Below are positions 9,301-19,000 of a DNA stretch of 21,973 bases, in pieces. This stretch comes from Acanthamoeba castellanii str. Neff (lineage: Eukaryota; Discosea; Longamoebia; Acanthamoebidae). The number at the start of each line of letters is the position of its first letter. Positions within the stretch are counted from its first letter, which is position 1. The DNA lies in contig NW_004457323.1 of assembly GCF_000313135.1 (NCBI RefSeq), positions 614,719 to 636,691 of the forward strand, given 5' to 3'. Both the position numbers and the translations under genes were made by a program. The notes beneath the pieces are model-generated. The model worked only from the letters and a program-made list of their open reading frames with translations. It had not been told where the DNA came from and searched no databases.

Positions 9301-10340
9301 GAGAGTTGGCCTCACACGACGCGTGCAACTTAGCTGATATCTCCCATCTCTTGCAGCATGTACCGATTCAACGGCTTCGATGGTCGACTCGATCGCATGC
9401 TAGAAGCCGCTGTGCTGGTTCGTTCCCGCCCTTGTCACATACCGCAACCCTGCGCATTGAACCACACATACCGCGCACGCACGCACGCACAGCACTCACG
9501 TGTGTCGTGTCAGGTGATGGAGAGCTTCACCGGGTTTGAGAACCGATTCAAGTATTCCATCGGCGGTACACACACACACACACACACGTCCACCCCCAAT
9601 GATCGCTCTGTATAACTCTGGGCGCCCTTGCAGGACACAGCGGGGACAGCCCCAACATTCCGCTGGTCGACACTGTCAAGCAGCCTCAGAACCGCCGCCA
9701 GCGCCTGGCCGTCCTCCGACGCATGGCCGCCCACTCCCAGTTTTGCTCGTACGTGGCGCACACGCACCACCGCACACGCACACGCACACGCACGAAGACG
9801 CTGCCAACATCCAAAACACGAACCAGGTCCGGAGACTACACGCTGACGGCGACGGAACTGGCCATCCGGGAGCTGGAGAAGGAGGAGGCCGACGAGCACT
9901 TCGTGATCGTCGTCAGCGATGCCAACCTCCGACGCTACGGCATCTCACCGCGCACCGTACGAACACACCTTGGCTCCCCCAGCACCACACCCTGGGCTTG
10001 CCTAGTGCGCGCGTTCTAACTCCTGGCTCACTCGTGGCCGGTGCAGTTGGGTAAGATCTTGATGCGGGAGCCCAAGGTGCAGGCCCATTGCATCTTCATC
10101 GCAAGCCTGGCGGACGAAGCTGAGAGGTACAAGCCCCCCCCCAGCGCGCGCCTACATGAGTAGTGAGCTCACCTGTGTTGTCGTTTTCTTCTTCGTTCTT
10201 CGTTCTTCGTTCTTCGTTCTTCGTACTTCTCTGTCAGGATTGCTGAGGAGATCCCGCCAGGTCTGGCCTACGTGTGCTTGGACAGCAAGGGCCTTCCGCT
10301 GGCCCTCAACAAGATCCTCACCAGCAAGATCATCACCTGA
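3332..10340 (+). CDS. VWA8: VWA8 homologue: mitochondrial AAA+/VWA ATPase
   Basis: Protein of about 1567 residues from 26 exons: 3332-3521, 3625-3770, 3844-3908, 3998-4146, 4271-4386, 4476-4613, 4713-4896, 4971-5071, 5199-5377, 5451-5565, 5680-5756, 5870-6353, 6440-7278, 7378-7452, 7516-7598, 7684-7924, 7995-~8355, ~8474-8660, 8728-8974, 9100-9285, 9357-9417, 9514-9565, 9634-9748, 9827-9956, 10047-10126, 10238-10340. Phases agree throughout; only the 8355/8474 junction, inside a GT repeat, is uncertain. Exon 1 is Arg-rich with almost no acidic residues, a typical mitochondrial presequence. Three AAA+ modules follow: a degenerate P-loop GPPGELRRR (134), then GPKGSGKST (476) with ILDNID, then GPQGVGKNK (910) with VVDEADK (974-980). 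A C-terminal VWA domain has the MIDAS motif DVSGSM (about 1384) and later SDANL. The order and many exact stretches match animal VWA8, a matrix-side ATPase of dynein/midasin type. The animal middle region is absent. Confidence 0.93.
4633..4680. repeat. GT-rich microsatellite in VWA8 intron 6
   Basis: Imperfect (GT)n run inside the intron 4614-4712. It sits between a GTACCC donor and a GGCAG acceptor and encodes nothing. Confidence 0.8.
5098..5179. repeat. GTGTC pentanucleotide repeat in VWA8 intron 8
   Basis: Tandem copies of GTGTC, interrupted by GTTGG, fill most of the intron 5072-5198. The splice sites on either side are in phase, so the array is intronic. Confidence 0.85.
5778..5856. repeat. 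AT-rich direct repeat in VWA8 intron 11
   Basis: Two adjacent copies of an AT-rich unit beginning CTGATTATGATTATAATT lie inside the intron 5757-5869. This intron is sharply AT-rich against GC-rich exons. Confidence 0.7.
7929..7972. repeat. CACACACCG repeat in VWA8 intron 16
   Basis: Tandem CA-rich units (CGCACACAC type) fill the short intron 7925-7994 between the exons for the third AAA+ module. Confidence 0.75.
8354..8430. repeat. GT-rich repeat at the VWA8 exon 17/18 junction
   Basis: A long (GT)n-type run starts exactly where the exon coding LFEYD ends. It offers many possible GT donors, so the exact donor cannot be fixed by eye. Ends at 8355 with acceptor 8473/8474, or 8357 with acceptor 8463/8464, both keep the frame. 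It lies where animal VWA8 has its propeller-like region. Confidence 0.8.
8985..9090. repeat. CA-rich and (CT)n repeats in VWA8 intron 19
   Basis: CACACGA-type units are followed by a (CT)n pyrimidine tract at about 9070-9088, shortly before the TATAG acceptor at 9099. The pyrimidine tract probably serves splicing. Confidence 0.7.
9566..9590. repeat. (CA)n microsatellite in VWA8 intron 22
   Basis: A nearly pure AC dinucleotide run starts right at the donor of the intron 9566-9633. Confidence 0.8.
9757..9796. repeat. CACACG-type repeat in VWA8 intron 23
   Basis: Imperfect CACACG hexamers inside the intron 9749-9826, between exons of the VWA domain. Confidence 0.7.
10187..10225. repeat. CGTTCTT heptanucleotide repeat in VWA8 last intron
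   Basis: About four to five tandem CGTTCTT units precede the CTGTCAG acceptor at 10237. They make a long pyrimidine-rich tract for the last intron (10127-10237). Confidence 0.85.
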
Positions 10341-10470
10341 TTTATTAGTTTTTTTCTGGCGGTGCAGTTGCTCATACAACACCGACTGTACAATCGTCTT
10401 CTCTCTTTTCTCTTTTATCTCTCTCTTCGTTTCCGTTTTCGTTCTCTGCCAGTGCTGCAGAGCTCAGTGC
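10341..10470. other. Convergent 3' spacer, VWA8 / BTB gene
   Basis: This 130-bp gap between two converging stops is dominated by T-rich and CT-rich tracts on the plus strand. It must contain both 3' ends. No gene is visible. Confidence 0.5.
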
Positions 10471-12411
10471 TCAGGTGAGGGAACGATTGGAGGCGCTCCG
10501 CTCGACCCGGTGCTCCCGCTTCTCCTTCTTCGCCACGGACTTAGCCGGCTTCTCCTTCTCCAGCGACAGGTCGGAGGCGCTGCCCGAGCGCCTGCTCTTC
10601 TTCTTCCACGTGTTGTTGTCACTCCCGCCCACCCCCACCTACAATCCCACTCTATTTTGAGTTTTTACACACACGCACCACCGCAAACGACCGCACACGC
10701 ACACGCACGCACACGCATGACCGCACACGCCCGCGGGACGCGATGCGATTGTGAGGCGTACCTCGGAAGCGAGGGTGGTGATGTACTTGCCCTTGTCCTT
10801 CTTCTTAGTGCTCGAGGGAGGCGGCAGGTCGATGGTGCTCATGACCCGGTCGTCCCTGCCGGGTGCCTCCTTGGTCTTGAGGCTCACGTCCTTGAGCGAG
10901 GCCGGGCGGTTTGCTCTCGACAACGCACCCAGCATGTCAGGCTCGGCCGTCAGCAACCTGCTGCGGACGTCAGCTTTGGCGAGCGTGTTGTTGTCGTGTG
11001 TGTTGTGTGCGTCGTGTGTGTGTCATGTCGTGTGTGGTGTGTGCAGGTGGTTGCCTGGTCTTCTCTCGCTTGGTGCGTGGCACGTCGGCTTCCTCCCAGC
11101 TACGCCCGCCAGGCGGGGAGGCGAGGGCCTTGATGGTGTCCTTGTCCTTGGTAGAAGCCCTCTTCTTCTTCTTCACCCGCTTGACAGCCTTGCTCTTCTG
11201 CTTCTTCTCACCCTGAGAGCCAGTCTTTGTCTCTGTCGTGAGCTCCAGGGCCTGGTTCTCTTTGATGTCCCAGTAGCCCAGCTCGCCCTTCCACACCTCC
11301 TCGTGCAGCTCTGGCGGCTTCAGCAGAACCCCTGCCATGGTTGAGAAAGATAAAGAAGAGGAAGAAGAAGAAGTCAGCACTGTTTCAATAACAAGGGCAA
11401 GCTGCAAGGAGTTCGAGTACCGGTGCGATAGAAGTCGAGAATGGCCTCGAAGGCTGTGCTGTTGCGATCAAAGAACGCGTCTTTCCTTCGCGACCGGCTG
11501 GTGCTCTCCCTATCGTGGTTGTCAAGTGTGAGCCACGCAAACAACAACCATCAGTTGACAGAGCTAGCGAACCTGTTTTCCAAGGCGTAGTGCTCGGAGG
11601 TGGTGTAGCGACCGAGAAGACTGCCTGGGACCCGCATTAGTGTGCGGCGGTAGGTCTGGAACCTGCGCCCGCCCACGTTGAGCGTCACCAGCTCGTCCAC
11701 CAGTTGTCCCAGGCTCTCCTGCTCCGCGCACTGCGACAGCGTCGTCGAATCTAGCAGATCGTCGTTCTCCTCGTCCTCTTCATCATCGCCGGTCATCGTC
11801 TCGTCCGTCATACCGCCGCTCTCCTCCATGAACGAGCGAGCGCGAGGCTTGAGCGTGGCCTCGGCGCTCGATTCGAGGCTGCCCAGAGAGTCCCTCCCAT
11901 GCAGTTGCAGTGCGGTGTGCCGCTTGCTGGTACTCTTGGGTAGGCCGACCGCACCAGTGTCGAGGAGTCGACCGGGGCTGCCTAGCTGGAGGGGCGAGGG
12001 CATGGTGCGGTGGCCAGGGGGCGGTAGGAAGGGCAGGGAGAGGGAGACCGTCACCCTGGGTGAGGCGGTGCTGTTGGTGTTGCCGTCGCTACCGCGGGCC
12101 ATGGCGGCCTCGGCAGAGTTGAGCTTGTGGGTTAGCAGGCGCAGGTCGTTGCGTACGCGGGCCACGTTGTCCTCGAGCAGCCTACCCAGGGCGTCCAAGC
12201 TGAACTCGAGACCAGTTGAGTCTGCGTCAGCACCTGTTGTGGTCGCTCAGTGCCAGAATAAAAGAAAGTCAAAGGGAAGGGGGAGGGTACCTCGCCCTTG
12301 TGATTGCTGTTGTGTCCTCAGTTCGTTGACTAACATCTCCTTGAGCTCTCTCCTTAGCTCTTGGGCAACCGCCTTCGTCAGGTGGCGCAATCCATCACTT
12401 GATTGATCCAT
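10471..12411 (-). CDS. BTB/T1 (KCTD-type) domain protein
   Basis: A 503-residue soluble protein from six exons on the minus strand: 12411-12291, 12233-11573, 11509-11421, 11331-11055, 10957-10762 and 10638-10471. Residues about 220-315 are a BTB/T1 tetramerisation domain built across three exons. It opens VTLNVGGRRFQTYRRTL, continues FFDRNSTAFEAILDFYRTG and ends ELGYWDI, the signature shared by KCTD proteins and Kv-channel N-termini. There is no membrane segment, so it is KCTD-like rather than a channel. Such proteins usually oligomerise and act as cullin-3 adaptors or scaffolds. The N-terminal 220 residues are helical near the start, then Ser/Pro-rich, with an acidic run (DDEEDEENDD) just before the domain. 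The C-terminal 190 residues are Lys-rich (KRVKKKKR) and could be nuclear-targeting. The 11055/10957 junction uses a possible GC-AG intron. A GT alternative near 11092 also keeps the frame and would remove about 13 residues. Confidence 0.85.
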
Positions 12412-12813
12412 ATCTGTCTGTGGATTCAGTAATTCCTTCGTTGTCTGTACTCTCTGCTGATCACCCGGGGACGTGGCAGATCATTCGTCTTCCTGCTCAG
12501 ACTAAATGGGAGCTGATGCTTGACCGCCACGACTTACCCCAACAACTGGCCCAAAGGGACACTTACCAAAAAGAGATCAAAACAATGTCAAGAAGGCAAG
12601 CGAAGAAATGCCAAAAAGAAATACAAGTAATTACTAAAGCACGCCGGACTACAAAGAAGAAGAAGAAGCGGTGAAGCACTTGCTGCTGCTCTTCAATAGT
12701 TCTCTTCCTGTAGTTGTCGTGTGTGGCCTGCCCCAATAAACACAAACGGCCCTCCAAGCACTCCTCCTTCGTGAGAGTGAGTGCGCGATCGATCAGCGGC
12801 TGCTAGCAGTTGA
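12412..12813. promoter_or_regulatory. Intergenic region upstream of BTB gene, downstream of Rab7-like gene
   Basis: These 402 bp lie between two minus-strand genes. The region must hold the 3' UTR of the Rab7-like gene and the promoter and 5' UTR of the BTB gene. On the minus strand it carries T/C-rich tracts around 12590-12670. I see no conserved protein, RNA gene or clear core promoter motif. Confidence 0.45.
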
Positions 12814-13971
12814 CTAGCAGTCGCAGCCCTTGTCCTCCTTCTTCTCGCCGACAGATAAATCTACAGTGTCGTACATGATGTCCTCGGGCTTCATCTTCGA
12901 GATAACGAGCCTGGTGGTGCATTGGTGGTGCATTGGTGGTGACGACGTTGTTTAGTACTCGACGGTTCAGGCGCGTATAGGAAGGCATTGAGCCCTTTCT
13001 TAAAGGCTCCGGAAGGGATTGGAAGTGGTACCTCGTGATTTCTTCGAAGGCCTTCTCTACGTTCTCATCCTCCTTGGCGCTGGCCTCGAAAAACTTGAGA
13101 CCGTACTGTGCGCACCATTCCTACTCATAGAAGACACGGCCTGATCAGCATCGGTCAAGGCCAACAAGAAAGCTGTTTGGTTGTCACAGAGAACACTGCG
13201 GTCGCACGGCACGGCAAACCGCGCTAACACCGCGCGTGCCCTTGCCCACAAAAATAAAATAAAATAAAATAAAATAAAATTTAATCGTAAATTATTGAGC
13301 AGGTGCGTACCTGCAGCTCCTTCCTGCTCACGACCCTCTCCTCCTTGAGATCGATCTTGTTGGCAATGATGATCATGGGGAAGTCCTTGTTGCCCTCCTG
13401 CCCACTTGAATCAAAAACGCCTCCTTCCAGTGCTCGAGTTCCTAAGTGCCAATAAATCAACTCGCGATTAGACCTGCAGCAAGCATCGCGCGACAGGTGG
13501 TGGGGCGAACCTCGAACGTCCTTCTCTGTGTAACGTCAAACACGAAGATGACACCATCCGAACCTCGGTAAAACGCTGTGCCCAAGCCTGCAAACCACAA
13601 GAGAGTAAATCATCATTTTCCTTCATTTTGTCGGGGGGGGAGGTGGGGTAAGTTGCGCACCTTGGAAGCGTTCCTGTCCGGCTGTGTCCCAAATCTGGCA
13701 GGTGGCCACCTTGTCATCAACTGCCGACAGAAAGAGTAGAGGATTATGGCACGATTTGCAACAATTAAGGTCAGAAAATAATAACATTGTTGTTCAATTA
13801 ATGTGCATTGAGGTGCGCACCTTCTACCTCCTTGGTGAGGAAGTTGGCACCAATCGTGGACTTGGTGTTCATGGTGAATTTCCTCTCCACGTACCGCAGC
13901 AGCAGCGAAGTCTTACCCACCCCTGACTCGCCGAGCACGATAATCTTCAATAGGATCTTCTTCTTCGACAT
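12814..13971 (-). CDS. Rab7-like small GTPase (one-base frame break)
   Basis: A Rab GTPase of about 201 residues from six exons on the minus strand: 13971-13821, 13720-13661, 13587-13511, 13441-13311, 13120-13032 and 12910-12814. The G-box motifs are GESGVGKTS (14-22), WDTAGQERF (61-69), NKID and EASAK. The C-terminus is CDC, a double-geranylgeranylation signal. ATIGADFLTKEV-like switch I, the VDD after it, AFYRG and FLIQ point to Rab7, the late endosome/phagosome and lysosome fusion GTPase. The start gives MSKKK directly before the beta-1 strand, as in Rab7. Exon 4 is 131 nt, although both its junctions are phase 0. The frame breaks at the GGG (plus-strand CCC at 13401-13403), and one more base there would restore the Rab7 length exactly. 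I infer a homopolymer sequencing error rather than a true pseudogene, because all other motifs and splice sites are intact. Confidence 0.85.
13250..13281. repeat. (AAAAT)n pentanucleotide repeat in Rab7-like intron 4
   Basis: Six or so tandem AAAAT units lie in the intron between exons 4 and 5 of the Rab7-like gene. On the coding strand this is an ATTTT run in a 190-bp intron, the longest intron of this gene. Confidence 0.85.
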
Positions 13972-14255
13972 GTCGATGTTTCTTCTTGATTGTGGCTTGC
14001 CTCGCGAGAAGATGGATGGAGATGAGACTCTACGTCAGGCGCTGATGTCCCCGAAACAAGATAGCAATAAGATGTGGTAATCGAAGCAAGGTTTCCTTCG
14101 AAGATTCCTTTGGCACGGGCCTTGGTGGCTTTTTGTCCGGATTTTCAGTAGCGCCGAATTGGAGCTTCGAAGAACGAACAGGAAGAGCAAGAGCAGTCTT
14201 CTTCTCGAGGGGGTGCTCAGCACTCGACTGAGACAAACTCAAAAGAACAGAAGAG
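13972..14255. promoter_or_regulatory. 284-bp bidirectional promoter region
   Basis: The starts of the Rab7-like gene (-) and the wax-synthase-like gene (+) face away from each other across these 284 bp. Both promoters and 5' UTRs must fit here. No TATA box stands out on either strand. Confidence 0.5.
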
Positions 14256-15931
14256 ATGGACACGTCGAAGCTGGTGGTTCCCCTTGCCACAGGCGCAATC
14301 GGCCTTGGCAGCTACTATCTCGTGCGGCCGCTGGCGAACCCCTGGCTCCGGGGAGTCCTCGCCTCAGGCAGCTGCGCCGGTGCGTTGCTGTCCCTCCGGA
14401 CAGTTTTGGAGGAGGGCATGACCGCTCCAACACTCACCTATCAGGTTGTGGTCGAACCTGTCGGTGGTGAACAGCTTTGACGGCCTATGTGTGCAAGGAC
14501 CTGCCAATTGGCTCCGTGAGCACGATGATGACAACTTCACTGTGCTGGATGGCATCCATACGCCTCACCCACCTCATGCTGCTGCCCGATGAGGAGGTAT
14601 GTCATGTGTCCGCACGTTGGATGCAATGTACGTCGCTTACACCTGTGACTTTTTGTTGTGTCTCACCCCTCGCCACAGCGTCAAGCTCTCACGCTGCGTG
14701 ACTACGCCGCCAAGTTCTTGTGGTTTGTCTTCCCCGTGTTGAAGAACCCCACGCCTCGCGAGGGCACGCAATGGCTCGGCCACGTCGGTAGGTTACCATC
14801 AGGGCCAAAACTGCTTTTCTATTGCACACACTCATGAGACGGGAACTCCCAACAGCATACAATGCCGCTCTTGGGCTGGGTAAGATGGTACTACGTGACT
14901 GGCTGGGCCGATGGCTGCTCTATAGCCTCGAACAGGTATGCTTCCTACTGCTTGTTGAATCAGTAGCCGCCACTGCACTCACCAACACCTGTGGTCAGAG
15001 TAGGTCGGTGGGGGCGAGGTGGTGCGGCAGAGTTACCTCCTGACACTCCAGTATACTGCGATGTTTGCCGTGCTCGTGATGGCCTCGATACCCGCAAACG
15101 ACTTCCAGAGAGCCCTGGTCTCCTTGCTCACCAAGGACAGGTAGCACGCTAGCCCCTCAATCACTCTTCCTCTGTCTATTCTGCCTGCGTTCGATTCATT
15201 ACCAGGTATGAGATTCAAGCCTTCAATGACTGGATGATCCTGTCAGGTAGGACCGTCTTCCACCACGCCTGTGCTTGTTCAATGTTGACTCTTTTTCCCA
15301 AGGCTCTCCTCGCGAGTTCTGGGGGCGTCGCTACAATCGCCTGGTGGGTTCGCTGCTTCACGAATCAGTGTTCACTCCGTTGAGAAAGCGGGTGCGGCTG
15401 CTGCGTTCCCAGTCTCCTCTGCTGTTGTGCTATCTCACGTTCTTTGGTCCTGGCTAGGCGCACTTCTCCGCGACAGCTGCGTCATTCGCCGCATTTGCTG
15501 TGAGTGGGTGTCTACATGCACATGTGGCCACGGTATCATGCAACAACCTCGCAACCTATGCAGCTTTCTCCTTCTAACTCAAGTGCTCACGGCACAGGCC
15601 TGCTTTGGAGAGGCGGGCCTCTCCTCGCTTCTATTCTTCCTGATCCAAGGCCTGGCATGCGCGATCGGTACATCACACCCATGCGCAACCGCCACATTGT
15701 ATCACACACTCACCCCTCCCCCCCTGCGCTCTGGCAGACACACGCTACCCACTGCAGCAGTACCTTCCTCGTCCGTTCGCTATCGGACTCACCCAGGCAT
15801 TCCTCCTGGCCACAGCGCCGCTCTACCTGTCCCTGTTCGTCTTCGCCGGGCCTGCGTGGCAGCGCAACAACGCCACGTCACCACTGCCTCCCTTTCTCGC
15901 CCTCCCCATCCCCAGCTTCTACCCCAAGTAA
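14256..15931 (+). CDS. Wax-synthase-like MBOAT acyltransferase
   Basis: A 330-residue multi-pass membrane protein from ten exons: 14256-14379, 14475-14596, 14679-14787, 14856-14935, 15052-15140, 15206-15246, 15303-15391, 15458-15532, 15598-15667 and 15738-15931. All phases agree. The motif EFWGRRYN (193-200) matches the FWGRRWN of plant-type wax synthases (long-chain alcohol O-fatty-acyltransferases, MBOAT-like). About 40 residues later comes a hydrophobic segment with FAVSGCLHAH, whose His238 lines up with the MBOAT catalytic His (VSGLMHE in plants). Hydrophobic stretches at 8-25, about 140-160, 225-240 and in the C-terminal third fit an ER membrane enzyme. The expected reaction is acyl transfer from acyl-CoA to a fatty alcohol or other lipid hydroxyl; the acceptor cannot be told from sequence. 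The first intron is inferred from phase: a donor at 14380 joins in frame, while the later one near 14437 does not. Confidence 0.78.
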
Positions 15932-16008
15932 TACCTGTTAACAAAGAAAGAAATAATAAAAAACAAACGAAAAGCGCGCGAACACAGTTGAAAATAAAAC
16001 CAAATCAA
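15932..16008. other. 77-bp tandem spacer
   Basis: This very short A-rich gap lies between the wax-synthase-like stop and the importin-like start on the same strand. It has to contain the upstream 3' end and the downstream promoter or 5' UTR, unless the downstream promoter lies inside the upstream gene. It includes AATAAAA at about 15953 and again near 15992, possible polyadenylation signals. Confidence 0.5.
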
Positions 16009-19000
16009 ATGGATCAAGATCCAGCCATCGAAGGCGATGCCGGCACCGAGGCAGCTGTGCAGCAAGGCGACGCGCAGCAAGATGCCGGCGGCGCCCCTGC
16101 TACAGCAGTTCCGCAGGCAGAGCCTGCCAAGGTCTTTGACATCTTCGAATTTGTGAAGAACATCAAGTGTCCCCCGCTGCAGAAGGCTGTGATTAGCGAA
16201 TTTGATGAGTCTGCCGCCAACAATCCCCACCAGATCCTGCGCAGCATCTTCACCTTCTTGCGCACGGCGGGCGTGAGCGAGGCCGACAAGATCCTGGTGC
16301 TGAACATGGGCCACGAGCTGCTGTTTGCCTACTTCGACGAGCATGTGGATCCGATCGGCGAGGCGGAGCAGCAGATGGCACTGGAGGCACTCAAGATGGT
16401 CTATGTCGACGAAGCCACGTCGGAGGAGGTCAGGCGCGAGCTCAACAACGTCGTCTCACTCATCTGGAAGCTCAGCGAGGAGATCGACATCGAACAATCC
16501 CCCAATCAGGTCGCCAATCTCGGGCAGCTTCTGCGGTACTGCCTAAACCCGGCCACCCACACCGCCGCCACCACGCAGGCCGATCGCCACCTGCTGGCCG
16601 AGCTCGGCCTCACCCTCTTCGCACGCATCATGCACGAGATCGTACGCGCGCCCTCACCCGCACCTCTGCCCGCGAGCGCGCTCCTGACATTCTTTGCACA
16701 ATGGCTGGTGATGCTTGCCGCGCAGCTTCTGCCGTATCTGCTTTCGCACGAAGAAGGCGAAGACGATGAAGATGGACCTGCCCACTTCGTGGAAAAAGCG
16801 CTTTTCCCTCACCTCTCTAGCACCATCACCGATGCTACCGCTCCTCTCTCTGTATGCTCCTCCCAGTCCTATTCATTCTGTGCGGCTCTTCATGCAGAGC
16901 TGACCGTGCACGTTTCTCTGCAGCTCCGGATCGCCGCGATGATGGTGATCACCAATGCCTTCAATTCTGAGCTGCCTTCTTGCCTCAATGGCTTCCTCGG
17001 CTTGAACACTTTTCTTCCTCAAATCGTGCGGGTATGACCAGCACCTCATCGTCTTCTTGGCCACACAACAAGAAAGCTGATCGTGCTTCACATCAACAGG
17101 CCATCTCGGAGCTCAGCAATGCGGGCGACTATGAAAAGCTGGAGGAGCTCCTGCGAAGTTTTGACCACCTGTCGCTGCCTTTCGTGGTGCCGCACATCCC
17201 CATCTACGTGCAAACTCTGGTGTCACTTGCCACCTCGCCCTTCGTCCCCGGGCGCTTGCGGTCAGTGGCACTTCAGCCTCTCATCAGCCTATCAACAGTA
17301 TGCCGCACGCCCTTTCCGCCCCCACATACGCATGCGTACTCGCTAACAGCTCTGTTTGCGTCTGGGCGCCGTTTTTGTGTTGGAACAGAAACACGCTGTC
17401 GTGCTGGGCAAGGAGGGCAACTTCCTTCGCTTCCTGGTCTGGCATCTCATGTATCTGTTTCTACTCGCGGAGCCACGCAAAGAAGAGGTGGAGGAACAGG
17501 ATGAGTCCTTTGACGGGATCGTCTACGAGGACGATAGCGCCGAGGACGAAGACGAACACCACGGCAAGGACTCGCCGACAGCTGTCGCCGGATGGGCGCT
17601 GTCCGCCGTCGTCAGAGCCTTTGGTAACGACGCCACCTCTGCCCAGTGCTGTACCCGACACAATCGGAACTGACATGTTTCGCGCGCTGCTTCTTGCACG
17701 CACCAGGATACAAAACCATAATGCCAGTGTGCATGAGCTACATTGGACAGTTTTTCATGTGTGAGGAGGAGTGGCAGTATCCTCATGCAGCCCTGAGAGC
17801 GTTGGCCGCACTGATGAAGGTACTAACCTTCCCCTGCCTTGCTTTCCTGGGAATTCCTCAGCTGCATTGGAGACTCGTTCCAACACTACAGCCCATTCAC
17901 CACCCATGGTGCAGGCCTATGGACCCGTGGCCACTCCGACCCGCCTCGACCCGCTCGTCTATACTGTGGTGCACTATTTCCAACATCCGAACATTTCGTA
18001 CGCCATGACCTTACCTCTTTCTGTGATGCATTGTACTCGAAACGTTGCTTACTGGCCAAACTCGGCCTCGGTTTAGTTTGCGGGTGGCGGCAGCTGTGTG
18101 CTTGGGCCGAATGGCCAAGTACGTGCCACAGTTCTCCAAAAAGTTCTCCGCGTTGGTCATGCCCGTCTTCAACGATCGTACGACCGACCACTCTTTCAAC
18201 CTCACAGCTAAAGACCCCGACAGTACTGACTGTAGTCGAACTGTTTCGACACATCGCGTCATGTGCCACAGGGCTGAAGGATTCATCGGTGAGCGTGCTG
18301 ATCACCACCTGCCGAGCGATGACCTACTTTTTCCAGAACAAATCGAGAAGCGAGGGCGTTGCCCCCAGGAACGACGACTTTGAGGACGAAAACGACGACG
18401 CGAAGGTGGACGCTGAAGACGAAGAGGAGCCAGAAGTGGACCAATTCTTAATGCCCCCGCCTGAAGCTCAGCTGGACGAGACCGAGGTCGAGGCCGACTC
18501 CTCGCAGCAGGAAAGCGAAGTGGTGCCACCGGCGGCGAGTTCCGTGTCACCACCGCCGAGCTCTCCCGAAGAGGACCAGTGGTCGGACCGCTTGGTCCAG
18601 GGGCTCACCGAACTGGTCAAGGAGGGAAGCGCCAAGGTCAAGGAGCACGCCGTCACGGCTCTCTTCAACATCACCCAGCTCTCGGACACCGTTCTGAAGA
18701 AGGTAAGGCAGGCCCTTATGCCTTCGCAATTGATCCCCCAACATGAGCAGTGGCCGTACTAACTTCTCCTCTTTTATACAGCATTTGCCGCGGCTGGTGG
18801 CGCTGTGCCTTGGCATGCTCGACCGTAAGGTCGCGTTCGATCAGGACGAAAAGACCAACCTGCGCACCATCGGCCGAGTGTTTCGCTGCACCACCCAGGT
18901 TGGCACGCTCGCCGGGAAGGAGGAATTCCAGGCCGACGCGCTCAAGTTCATCAACGCTCTCATCAGCCCCAGTACGTAGTGCTCTGCCAATTGGCGTACC

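Noticed and set aside
10156..11133. 325-codon plus-strand open frame downstream of VWA8
   Set aside because: It starts inside the last VWA8 intron, reads the last exon in the wrong frame, then runs antisense to the BTB gene, whose frames and phases are consistent.
11678..12406. 242-codon Ser-rich plus-strand open frame
   Set aside because: It is antisense to BTB exons 1-2, and the Ser/Arg richness mirrors the opposite-strand codons.
13400..13410. An 8-bp GTGGGCAG as a tiny intron in the Rab7-like gene
   Set aside because: It is far too short for splicing and would delete three residues of the Rab7 spacing. One missing base explains the break better.
15427..16008. Upstream in-frame extension of the importin-like protein
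   Set aside because: That stretch is the last exons and introns of the wax-synthase-like gene read in another frame. The ATG at 16009 follows an A-rich leader and begins plausible protein.
17839..18235. Continuous frame through 17839-18235 as coding sequence of the importin-like gene
   Set aside because: It ignores good splice sites. Splicing 17915-17997, 18077-18177 and 18236 onward yields HEAT-like sequence with matching phases.
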